Part shown: positions 11,153-21,848 of the stretch, piece by piece | Layout of the letters: every line of letters begins with the position of its first letter | Numbering within the stretch: position 1 is the stretch's first letter | From: Uranotaenia lowii | Lineage: Eukaryota; Arthropoda; Insecta; Diptera; Culicidae | NCBI RefSeq assembly: GCF_029784155.1 | Contig: NC_073693.1 | Coordinates: 161,368,031 to 161,432,030, forward strand | Direction of reading: 5' to 3' | Length of the DNA: 64,000 nt | Program-made: the position numbers and the translations under genes | Notes under the pieces: generated by a model | Told to the model about the DNA's origin: nothing | What the model saw: the letters and a program-made list of their open reading frames with translations, nothing else | Database searches by the model: none

Positions 11153-11878
11153 ACAAGTATGAAATACAAGGTCTTACTAAATGAACAGAAAGATAAAAAT
11201 TGGTTCCTTGGAATAGAAATTTACAATGGACTAACTGCCGGACGATACGGTATTCTGTACCATTCGCCAAACGAAAGCGATGCAAATTTTCTGAAGGTTT
11301 TAGAAGAAAACTGGCTTGATGATTTCGTAGATTTGTCTAAGTTCAACTTGGTTCAACTTAATTGTTGGAGACTTCAATATCAATTGGTCTAATTCGGTTA
11401 GTTCTGCAAACTTAAAGAATGTGATGTCCTCGTACAACTTAAATCAACATGTCAAAGACTACACTCGCATAACACGTACTAGCCAAACAATAATTGACTT
11501 GGTATTTTCGAACTGTGATATCAGTGTTTGTGCCGTCAATGATTTTAAAATATCTGACCATGAAACTCTATGTATACATGTTGCTAGCAATGTTAATAAT
11601 GTTGAAGATACTTTTGTCCGGGTAAAGTGTTGGAAAAACTATTCTCGAGAAAATCTACTCACTTTATTGAGAAAACACAAGCAAGAAACAAATTTAGATC
11701 AGCTTTCCAATGATCTACATGACAAAGCAAATAATCTTATACAAATTGTCAAAAGATGTGTTAATAACCTAGTGGTTTATAAATTAATAAAAGCCAAACA
11801 ATCAAATAAGTGGTATGATTTCAGATTTGTTGAAATGAAAAGAAAAAGAGATAAAGCATATACAAAATTTCTACAATG
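11153..11878 (+). pseudogene. LINE ORF2 endonuclease, second piece, and linker
   Basis: After the MITE the endonuclease continues (NWFLGIEIYNGLTAGRYG, ILYHSPNESD). One frame change follows near 11.36 kb (VGDFNINW is encoded out of frame), then YTRITRTSQTIIDLVFSN and the catalytic DFKISDHETL (SDH motif). A lysine-rich linker leads towards the reverse transcriptase. The text is cut at the AATG before 11879 by the LTR element and resumes at 17656. Endonuclease nicks target DNA to prime reverse transcription. The frame changes make this copy inactive. Confidence 0.72.
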
Positions 11879-13467
11879 TGTAACCGTTCGTTACTTTTGT
11901 AAATGTGACTCTGTCACAAAATTGACTTATCCCTGTCCTATTAAGTGAACCCTACAACAGTTATCCAAACAGATCAAAACCTTGACCGACTGCCATCCCT
12001 TCCCAAGATCTCACATCGTCTTCTCAGGGGAAATCCATAGGCGTCGTGTGTTTTCGGAGCCCAGGCGGGGAAGTGTGGTCACCCAGAAAACAACACACTA
12101 GTATTGTTTGTGTTACCGTAAATGTATGTGTGTTGGTTGGATGTAGAAAATTCCACTTAGCGCTTTAGCGGCTATCCGCTTCCTGTCCTTTCTGTTCGTG
12201 ATCGCCTGAGGGAGCAGTTGTGCGCGACTTGAGTTTTTCAAAGTAAAACGTAGCTAATAGGAAGTGTAAAAACGTTACTTAAAATCTACTTTACATTACA
12301 GCAAAAAACAGTGCGAAAAACAAACACAACACGTTAAAAGTAAAGCTAAATTATGTTAAATTTGCTTTGTTAGTACGGTTAGTAATAGTTCTGAAAACTC
12401 AATGAACATGCGTTTGACAAAAGAATTAAAACCACATTTATATTACATGTAACGTGTTAAAAGAAAGTGACAAAGGCATAAACAACTGTTAAAACGACAT
12501 TAAAACGAAGCACATTGTAAAACTGCAGATAAAAGGTAAAATGTTATCTAAAAATATGTATTTGTTAAAAAGACTGAACCACATGTAAAAACAAAACCAA
12601 TGTAAACATTGACGTGCACACTATTTTTAATACCCTTGCGTAGGTCCACAAGGGCCTTTTTCTGTTTGGCTGGTTCTTACGAACCACACCATAATTATCC
12701 CCAGGCAACCAACAGTTCCGGACAGAAAACACCGTTCGAGACCGGAGTCGAGCAAGCACTTGGTATCGACTCGAACATAACCTCGTCTTGGACCGGTCAG
12801 CATCAAAACAACATCTTTTAGCCCGACGCTGGTGTCGAAAGGTCAACAAACAACAATCATACCAGCATGCTTTATTTCCGGCCGTTCCCAACTATGCTAG
12901 AACCGGCAAGTATTGGGGCGGCATTTTGCATGTCAGTCGTCTCCAGCCAGGTGCCTCCGTTACTGGTTGAGACGGTGAATAATAAGCCGACAGAGGAATC
13001 GCAGCCGCGCGGCGATTAACCAACGCCGAGGAAGAACCAAAGCCGCAAGTATTAATAGTGTGTGACGTCATGCCAGGGCCCATCCGTAAAATAAACTTAA
13101 GCATTATTGTAATCGCATCCAAAAATTGTGTAACTGTAGAAATCCGTAATCGCTTTACACTTCCGGGAATCGTTAAAGTTTCGAACCAAAATGGTTATCA
13201 AATCTCTCTCTAGGGTGGTCCGCTCAGTGATTCACAGTTTGCGTTGTTTATCATATTTTGAATTTCCGACTCTGGTTGATAGCATGAGAGGTACCCACCC
13301 GTTTCGGCACCTCTGAAAAACATGTTAGCTGTAATTGGAATCCCTTGCGTGAGGTTACTCCAGAAGACGGTGTAACGTAGTGAATTTCCCTGTAACGACC
13401 CTGAGTCCCACCATAATCTCTCCTTCCCATGTTCCCACCCACTGAGTGTAGCTGTCCGCGAGTTACA
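11879..13467 (+). repeat. Left LTR
   Basis: It starts TGTAACCGTTCGTTAC and ends CCGCGAGTTACA. Every sub-feature recurs in the right LTR at a constant offset of 4,184 bp, so there are no indels between the copies. The short ORFs within it (for example 12565-12891 minus) occur identically in both LTRs and have no family motif; I treat them as non-coding. Confidence 0.92.
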
Positions 13468-13470
13468 TTC

Positions 13471-13480
13471 TGGCGCCCAC
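13471..13480 (+). other. Primer-binding site of the LTR element
   Basis: TGGCGCCCAC lies three bases after the left LTR. The TGGCGCCCA core is the kind used by gypsy-group elements primed by tRNA-Lys; the tRNA match was not tested. Confidence 0.6.
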
Positions 13481-15229
13481 ATAAAAAAAGAAAAAGTTCG
13501 CTATGTTTACATTACCCGTTCCCCCGGAGAGGGATGAAAATCAGTTCCTGATTGAAACTTGATCGTCCTCCGAACGATCTCTACTCAATATTCCTGATAA
13601 AGTTTCAGTTTATTTTGTGTAAACAGTTTATGCACAGATAGCAACGCAAAAAAAAAAATTATTAATAGCTAAAATAGATACGGAAGATTGGATACTAAAT
13701 TGATCTCCTATTTGTTCAAAATTTATTTATTTACAACAAAGTTAACATGTAACAGTTTATGTTTTTAATATTTACATTTATTTTCTGTTTTTTTTAGAAC
13801 CGGAGTACGAAATACATTGGATTTAGAAAGGCAACCAAATTTACAAAAAAATCTGCTGGCTCATTTTATAAGCACATCCATGAGAGCAGTTACGATTACG
13901 AATTCAAAAATTACCAAAAAGAGACATTTGGATGATTGTTGCAAAAGTGAGCAACATTTTCAGAAAAAAAAACTATCGAGATATACAGATGTTCTCTCGA
14001 AAACGCCGCGTTAGAATGTTGCACACTTCGAATTATCGTAATAATCGGTTATCTAACAACGTACAGTTATTTGGAGGAATATTTTTCAAGTTTAGTCCCC
14101 AAGACTACGGTTACAAAGTGAGTAACAAACCAGCTAGCATATGCTAAGTGTGCAAGCAACTACTTGGAAGGGCAAGTAGTTCCGGAAAATGTCCAAATCC
14201 CTTACAAAAATTTAAATCTGACCCTAAATTTTGTCGAAAAAGATTATCAAATCTTAAATTCTTCCGATTTTGCCAATGTGTAGTAGGAGCAAAGAAATTG
14301 AAACTTTAACTTAATTTGAAAATGGAAGTTCTGACTAGAAGCAAAATACTCAAAGGAGTTGAAAAATGTTCTAATTTGTTAGGTGAAAACCCTCAAGAAC
14401 GAATGTATTACTTTGTAACCCGAACTTTGAAAATCTAGCTGTTGTTGGATATTTTTGAGAATTCCAGATCTTTGACGATCTTACAGAAATGACAATTTGC
14501 AGGTTTTTCTCAAGTGAAACGAAAATAGATATTAGAATCCTGATTTAACGATACTTTGAGAATCGTATCAGCTTTATTTACTACCTCAGTTCATTAAAGC
14601 ATTGGAGCATCTAAAGTTTTCCGTAGTAGCAGTTTAGCAAATTTGAATTACTTTATCAACATTTCAATCTTCGGATAACAGTTTCTCCGCAACCGGATGC
14701 TACCAAATTCCATAGTTTCAAAATTCTCTTCCTAGATTTTTCATTGAATTCAGTCCAACTACAAACTCCCAATACAAAACACAAACTCTCGGCAGAAAGC
14801 CTGATACGAACGAAGACGTTTGCATCAAGATCTGTAGGAGATCTGGTCTAACGCAACAGTACAGTATGCAGTTCCAAACTCACTTGGAAAAGTTTGCCTC
14901 ATCTTTGTTTTTACAATATGAAGGAATAGTAATGCACGGAATAATCTTTGTCAGTAGTGAAAACTGCGTCAACAAAGCTTCAGTAGGAATTTCGGATATT
15001 CAATAACTAATTCGCTGAATTTTGAAACAAATAGAAACATATATTCACACTCTTGCTCCTAGAAACACAAAAAGAATAATTAAACACTTAACATACACTT
15101 AATCTTTCAAACATTATGCTTCCGTACCTGTAGGTCGTCGGAAAATGAGCAGATGTATAATTCCAACTCTTTTTTCTGCAGGCTACAACGCCGAACTTAG
15201 TCCATTTTACGTCCTCTAAATGGTCATGG
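13481..15229. other. LTR element interior without a recognisable gene
   Basis: AT-rich sequence. A stretch at 13800-13950 is preceded by TTTTTTTTAG and followed by GTGAGC and holds a 44-codon frame (KYIGFRKATKFTKKS...), again exon-like but on the plus strand. Nothing matches a known family by eye. Confidence 0.3.
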
Positions 15230-15743
15230 CTAAGTTGCAGACAATCCCGGACGAGTTAGCGGAGACATCGGGCGAAGCCACTGTTGTTTTCTCTGCTGGA
15301 GAACTTCGAACCGGAACCTGAAACAAAATACCTGAAAAGTTACTGATCATTAGGTAACACGATACATAAACTCACCTTTTAAAGTTTTCCGAGTTGGTTT
15401 CCTTCCGTCCCTTCAAAGAGTGATTGCGGATGTGAAGATCTGAAACGACGAAGAAACAATAATTGAATACTTTCCTTTGCTGATGTATAGCATCCATTTC
15501 GGATTTGTTGCAGAACATAGCAAAACATAAACTATGAAAACTTACCAGCTGATATTTCAAGCAGTATTCCACCATTTCCGGATATTTCCTTCCGCAGTTT
15601 TAGCCAGAACTGAAAAGAGTTAGAAAAACGTTAGAATTAGGCAAAAATCTGCACAATTAGCGCTTAGAAGGATTTATGTTGTGAAGATTAGGACTTACCT
15701 TGATAATCCACCAGCCACGGATAGTTTGTTTATTTTCGACCGG
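15230..15743 (-). pseudogene. Exon-like cargo inside the LTR element, antisense
   Basis: Four segments on the minus strand are bounded by good splice sites: a first one ending at 15699 (donor GTAAGT), 15546-15609 (AG acceptor, donor GTAAGT), 15376-15439 (AG, donor GTGAGT) and 15230-15317 (AG, ending in TAG at 15230-15232). The phases agree (0, 1, 2), giving a continuous frame of about 90 codons: ...GRPVENKQTIRGWWIIK, FWLKLRKEISGNGGILLE, DLHIRNHSLKGRKE, RFRFEVLQQRKQQWLRP. There is no start codon in the first segment. It could be a captured, intron-bearing host gene piece, preserved because it is antisense to the element transcript. The protein is not recognised. Chance remains possible, because three of the segments are only 21-29 codons long. 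Confidence 0.4.
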
Positions 15744-16016
15744 TCGACCAAAAATTCATTCTCTTGTTATGAAAATTTTCTTATTAGACTCTTGTTCATG
15801 AATACTTGAGTTCCCACTTGACAGTTCTTATGAGAGACTGTCATGACTGATCGCTACGACAGCGAAAACACTGAACGAAATCATTAGCTGTTTCTGTCAT
15901 ATGCTGACATGAAATTATGCGGATTGTGATTATAAACGTTCCAAAAGTTCGATTATTAATTTTGTTCAATCAAAATAAAGATAGTAAGATGGACTGGTGC
16001 ATGCATCTCTCAAGAC

Positions 16017-16062
16017 AAAATGAATGTATTACCATTCATTTTGAAGAGGGACGATGGGGTAA
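16017..16062 (+). other. Stem-loop and polypurine tract before the right LTR
   Basis: AAAATGAATG and CATTCATTTT form a 10-bp perfect stem with a 6-base loop (16017-16042). GAAGAGGGACGATGGGG follows and ends close to the LTR start, fitting a polypurine tract for second-strand synthesis. It is interrupted by a few pyrimidines. Confidence 0.5.
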
Positions 16063-17651
16063 TGTAACCGTTCGTTACTTTTGTAAATGTGACTCTGTCA
16101 CAAAATTGACTTATCCCTGTCCTATTAAGTGAACCCTACAACAGTTATCCAAACAGATCAAAACCTTGACCGACTGCCATCCCTTCCCAAGATCTCACAT
16201 CGTCTTCTCAGGGGAAATCCATAGGCGTCGTGTGTTTTCGGAGCCCAGGCGGGGAAGTGTGGTCACCCAGAAAACAACACACTAGTATTGTTTGTGTTAC
16301 CGTAAATGTATGTGTGTTGGTTGGATGTAGAAAATTCCACTTAGCGCTTTAGCGGCTATCCGCTTCCTGTCCTTTCTGTTCGTGATCGCCTGAGGGAGCA
16401 GTTGTGCGCGACTTGAGTTTTTCAAAGTAAAACGTAGCTAATAGGAAGTGTAAAAACGTTACTTAAAATCTACTTTACATTACAGCAAAAAACAGTGCGA
16501 AAAACAAACACAACACGTTAAAAGTAAAGCTAAATTATGTTAAATTTGCTTTGTTAGTACGGTTAGTAATAGTTCTGAAAACTCAATGAACATGCGTTTG
16601 ACAAAAGAATTAAAACCACATTTATATTACATGTAACGTGTTAAAAGAAAGTGACAAAGGCATAAACAACTGTTAAAACGACATTAAAACGAAGCACATT
16701 GTAAAACTGCAGATAAAAGGTAAAATGTTATCTAAAAATATGTATTTGTTAAAAAGACTGAACCACATGTAAAAACAAAACCAATGTAAACATTGACGTG
16801 CACACTATTTTTAATACCCTTGCGTAGGTCCACAAGGGCCTTTTTCTGTTTGGCTGGTTCTTACGAACCACACCATAATTATCCCCAGGCAACCAACAGT
16901 TCCGGACAGAAAACACCGTTCGAGACCGGAGTCGAGCAAGCACTTGGTATCGACTCGAACATAACCTCGTCTTGGACCGGTCAGCATCAAAACAACATCT
17001 TTTAGCCCGACGCTGGTGTCGAAAGGTCAACAAACAACAATCATACCAGCATGCTTTATTTCCGGCCGTTCCCAACTATGCTAGAACCGGCAAGTATTGG
17101 GGCGGCATTTTGCATGTCAGTCGTCTCCAGCCAGGTGCCTCCGTTACTGGTTGAGACGGTGAATAATAAGCCGACAGAGGAATCGCAGCCGCGCGGCGAT
17201 TAACCAACGCCGAGGAAGAACCAAAGCCGCAAGTATTAATAGTGTGTGACGTCATGCCAGGGCCCATCCGTAAAATAAACTTAAGCATTATTGTAATCGC
17301 ATCCAAAAATTGTGTAACTGTAGAAATCCGTAATCGCTTTACACTTCCGGGAATCGTTAAAGTTTCGAACCAAAATGGTTATCAAATCTCTCTCTAGGGT
17401 GGTCCGCTCAGTGATTCACAGTTTGCGTTGTTTATCATATTTTGAATTTCCGACTCTGGTTGATAGCATGAGAGGTACCCACCCGTTTCGGCACCTCTGA
17501 AAAACATGTTAGCTGTAATTGGAATCCCTTGCGTGAGGTTACTCCAGAAGACGGTGTAACGTAGTGAATTTCCCTGTAACGACCCTGAGTCCCACCATAA
17601 TCTCTCCTTCCCATGTTCCCACCCACTGAGTGTAGCTGTCCGCGAGTTACA
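16063..17651 (+). repeat. Right LTR
   Basis: A direct copy of the left LTR, preceded by a purine-rich tract and followed by AATG and the resumed LINE coding sequence. Confidence 0.92.
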
Positions 17652-17655
17652 AATG

Positions 17656-19528
17656 TAACTCTGATTTTACATGGTTGGTATATAAAACGTACAGAAATGA
17701 ATACTCCTGTTGCTTACGGAGAAAAAAACAAGAGTGGATTCAGCGTACAATTGAAGAAAACAGAGATAATAGTAAGGAGTTGTGGAAAACTCTCAGAAGG
17801 CTTTTAAGTCCAAATGCACCAAATCCAAGTCTAATTGAATTTGGCGGAGAAGTTGAACTAAACGCAACCAAAATCGCAAATAAATTCAATGATTATTTCA
17901 TCCAAAGCATTGAAGAAATTAGCAACTCTATTAAAGCAGAGCCCGATCCAATGCAACTTAGAGGAGTTTACACCCAAAGCAAATTAACTCGTTTCTCGCC
18001 CATCACGCTTGAAAAACTTAAGAAAATTATATGGACAATGGGATCATCTTCTGGTGCGGATGAGGTTAGTTGCAGAGTTTTAAAAGATGCATTTGATGCT
18101 ATCGGTGAAAATATTTTAACCATAATAAATGAGTCACTGCTGACTGGAATTGTTCCCCGCTCTTGGAAAGAATCTTTGGTTGTCCCAATAGAAAAAGTCA
18201 ATGGTACATCGAAAGCAGAAGAATTTCGTCCAATTAATATGCTTCCTCTGTACGAGAAAGTATTGGAGTTAGCAGTTAAGGAACAATTAATAAATTATAT
18301 TGACACGTATAAACTGCTTATCCCAGAACAGAGTGGCTATCGTAAGAATCACTCTTGTGAGACAGCTTTAAACTTGGTGTTGGCCAAATGGAAAGGAATG
18401 TTGGAGAAAAGGCAAAAGATAATCGCAGTATTTCTAGATTTGAAACGCGCATTTGAAACAATTTCACGCAGAAATCTTATAAAAACTCTATGGAAATACG
18501 GTATAGAGGGCACAACTCTGAATTGCTTCCAATCGTATTTAGAATGCCGTTATCAACGAACGAAGTATGCCACTGTGATATCCAATACCAAAGAAACCAA
18601 GGTCGGTGTACCACAAGGAAGTGTGCTTGGACCCTTGCTTTTTATTTTATACATTAATGACATGAAACGAATCCTGAACCACTGTGATATAAATTTGTTT
18701 GCTGACGATACTGTAATATTTATTGCTAATGACAATGCTGATGCTGCTGTTGTACAACTGAACTGTGATCTAGAAAACTTAAGTAAATGGCTGAATTTTA
18801 AAATGTTGAAACTGAATGTCTCGAAAACTAAATGTTTGATTGTCTCCAACAAGCCTGCAAACTGTGATATAGTTAATGTTAGTATCGATGGTGTGCGTCT
18901 TGAAATAGTTCACGAAATTAAGTATCTTGGTGTTATAATTGATGAAAAATTGAATTTCAAAAACCATATCGACTATGCTGTTAAGAAAATAGCACAAAAA
19001 TTTGGAATTTTATGTCGGTTGCGTAATGATTTGACTCAATGGAGTCTTATTTACTTGTACAAGGCAATAATATCACCGCATTTTGATTTCTGCCCCTCAA
19101 TAATATGCTTTGCAAATGATCAACAAATGGCTCGTCTACAGAGGCTTCAGAATAAAATGATGAGACTGATTCTAAGATGTGACCGAAGAACCCCTATTCA
19201 AATTATGCTGAGTACATTACAATGGCTCTCAGTTAAGCAGCGAGTGACGTATCATACCATGATCCTGATATTTAAAATTGTAAAAGGAATAGCACCAGAA
19301 TACCTTCAGGAAAGAATAATCAGAGGAACTGACCTGCATCGTTATGGAACTCGTTTTGCCAGTGAGATAAGAGCAGCTTCATTTTTATTAGCATCCACAC
19401 AGAATTCATTATATTATAAAGGAATAAAAATGTATAACACTTTACCTATGGACATCAAGCGAGAAGAAAACTTGACAAATTTTAAAAATAAATGTTTGGC
19501 GTTCGTGAAAAACAATATTAGGATATAG
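17656..19528 (+). pseudogene. LINE reverse transcriptase (rest of ORF2)
   Basis: The open frame of about 620 codons resumes right after the LTR element (DFTWLVYKTYRNEYSC). Motifs in order: EEFRPINMLPLYEKVLE, PEQSGYRKNHSCETAL, VFLDLKRAFETISRRNL (motif A), VGVPQGSVLGPLLFILYIND (motif B), NLFADDTVIF (motif C), LNVSKTKCLIVSN and IKYLGVIIDEKLNFKNH. The end, with YKGIKMYNTLPMDIK, is the C-terminal signature I associate with CR1/L2-group elements (Daphne/Crack-like). The frame is intact to its stop, although ORF1 and the endonuclease are damaged. Confidence 0.85.
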
Positions 19529-20198
19529 TACGTGTTAAAATAAGCTAGTAATTAAATTACATGATGATGATGAACTCAACTGAACAAACGTCTCTGGGCC
19601 GCACATGACAAATCTCAAAAGCAACGCGATCTGGGGCGCGGTAAAACCCTGAAAATGGACTCATGTGTGTGTGGGATGGGGCTACACCCCAAAATGTCCC
19701 TTTTCCCAGATGGTCCCTGTTCTTAAGTTGAAAAATTTGTAGCAGCAAAAGAAACAGCAAGAAAAAAAAAGCAATAAATAAAAAAAAGGCAATGATGGAC
19801 GTACATGGGAACAAATCCAGTAAGATTCAACGAATCAATTGATCAAAGACTAAATGAGACAATTTATAAAAAAATATCTATTAAGATAATCCAGCCCAAT
19901 TTCCCATGTACGGGGGATAGTGGAGGGCCATCATCATCATATCATCATATTATGTACCAACGAGAACACTTCGTCAGTTTCTTTCAATACCTCACCACCG
20001 TACTGCTTATGGTCAAAACCATCCTATTGACAAGTGTTGTGAACTTTTTAATTTAGTGTATCATTTGTTTAATTTTAATATGTGCAAACGTCGTTTTAAA
20101 TTACAAATTACAAATTAGGTTTAAGCAGAATTTAGTAGTTTTTAAGTTATCAGTCTGTACGGTAATTTAAACCAAAGACGAAATAAAAAAAAATAAAT
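19529..20198 (+). other. LINE 3' UTR
   Basis: Non-coding, with ATGATGATGA and TCATCATCATATCATCAT runs, ending in an A-rich tail near 20178-20198. The stop codon of the reverse transcriptase directly precedes it. Confidence 0.6.
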
Positions 20199-20520
20199 CT
20201 TTTACTTTCTTCCCCGGATCCTAAGTTGATTAACGTGGAGCCGCTTCCGGAACCGCATCCCTGCTTCACGAAGATCTCCGGGAACATCACTCGCGGGAAA
20301 ACTGCTTAAACTTTGGTGCACGACTTGACTTGACACTTTGTTTACATTTGTCTATGGTCCTGTTCTTGACAGTTCATAATTTTACATGACATTATCATGT
20401 TCAGTGTTTGTAATATTGATTAAACACAAATTCAATGTCGTCATCACATTCCATGACGTGTAATTTTAAGAAATTTCTTATTCAGTGTTGTTAAGAATTG
20501 TGTATGACCAAAAACATTTG

Positions 20521-20732
20521 TAAAATTACATCACATATGATGTAACGAAAAAAAAGCAACACATATGATGGAATTTTCAGAGCGAGTTGAATATTACACG
20601 TCTATGAATTTCAACAGACGAGTAAAATTTGGAAGACATGTAAATATTTAAGACGTGTAATATTTAATTCGCACTGAAAATTCCGTCATTTGTGGTGCTT
20701 CTTTTTATTTACATCATATGTGATGGAAATTT
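20521..20732. repeat. Foldback (MITE-like) inverted repeat
   Basis: Arms of about 80 bp (20521-20603 and 20650-20732) match with few differences: both contain CATCACATATGATGTAA, GGAATTTTCAG and AATATTACACGTCT. The loop is about 46 bases. Weaker repeats of ACATGAC and TCAGTGTTGTTAAG flank it at 20380-20500 and 20815-20835, so the element may extend to about 20370-20840. No ORF. Confidence 0.72.
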
Positions 20733-21848
20733 ACATCAAATAATTTCAACTTTTTTCAATCTGTAAATTTACATCAACAAATCGCGTTCGACGTCATGTA
20801 ATGTTAGAGGTTTTTCAATTTCAGTGTTGTTAAGGATTCAGATTTTTTTGCTATGTAGATTGTCGGAAGTTCCCAAACGACACAATATTTGTTTGATTGG
20901 GTGGGCGATTTGCAACAAAGCTGTTTGACACTTTGTTGGTACTTAATACTTGAATATTTTAATAATTATTTTCACGGTTTCAGGATTTTTTTCCCTAAAC
21001 AATTTTTGAATCTTCTAATAAACATGTAAAAATAAATCATTTTTCAAACAACGCTTAAAAAATCTTGAGAAATAAATCATCCTTGCGGATGAAAATCACT
21101 TAAAAATCAGCAACTTAGAGAAAGCTGGCAAACGTAATTTGAATACTTTTTGGCATTTGTACCGAAACTTAACTCTGGAATAAGTTTTTGACAAATTGTT
21201 CCGAATATGAAAATTTGCCAAAAACATTCAATGTTTGAAAGAAAAATACCTTTCATTGTATGTTAATCCTTTGATTTTATGTATAAAAATACGGATAAAA
21301 ACCATTCTAAATTAGCTCAGTATTCTTTCTTCTTCTTTCTTCTGATTGAAGTTTTAAATCAAGATTACAAAGTTCTTTAGGTTCCAATCAGAACGTTACC
21401 ATGTGCCGTGATCATTTTAAATGGTTTGAAATGTTGCTGAAATATCATGATTGATTCTGAAACATGATGTTTGTCTTATGTTAACAGTTTATCACCGCTG
21501 GTTTATGATTTTTAATTTAATGATTAATGGCATTTCGGTGAATTATACATTCTAATAGGAAGAATTTCAAATGAAAGTAATGAAAATTATAGACGGATAG
21601 ATTAGATTAGGAAGCATGAAAGGTGTTGAAAATGAGCCAAGAGCGTGATTTGAGAAAACTTCTTGCCGCACAAGACCATTTGTCCCACATCGTATTATTG
21701 TCTAGAAGAAGCAAAGTCGATAGGCTGACTTTGCATTGATCTATACAATGATACATGGATGGATCGAAGCACGTGTTTTTCGTGTTTTTCGTCCGATCGG
21801 GGTACGAAAAACACGTGCTTCGATCCATCCATGTATCATTGTATAGAT

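Larger units (their letters stand above)
11879..17651. mobile_element. Non-autonomous LTR retrotransposon (LARD-like), 5,773 bp
   Basis: Two 1,589-bp direct LTRs (11879-13467 and 16063-17651) have TGTAAC...GTTACA ends and enclose a 2,595-bp interior. The element is flanked by the 4-bp duplication AATG (11875-11878 and 17652-17655). A primer-binding site and a purine tract are present. No gag, protease, reverse transcriptase or integrase motif is visible, so it must use enzymes of another element. The equal LTR lengths, and the lack of any difference seen by eye, point to a recent insertion. Family is undecided between gypsy and BEL. Confidence 0.88.
8560..20198 (+). mobile_element. Long LINE (CR1/L2 group) interrupted by two younger elements
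   Basis: The pieces in order are ORF1 (8736-10027, one frameshift), an endonuclease beginning near 10.1 kb, an 862-bp MITE, more endonuclease and linker (11153-11878), a 5.8-kb LTR element, the reverse transcriptase (17656-19528) and a 3' UTR ending in A-rich GAAATAAAAAAAAATAAA near 20.18 kb. The coding sense resumes across both insertions at the duplicated target sites, which shows they are one copy. The 5' boundary is approximate. Confidence 0.8.

Noticed and set aside
12565..13482. Several 60-108-codon ORFs repeated at 16749-17626
   Set aside because: They lie inside the LTRs, overlap on both strands, have no motif, and repeat only because the LTR repeats.
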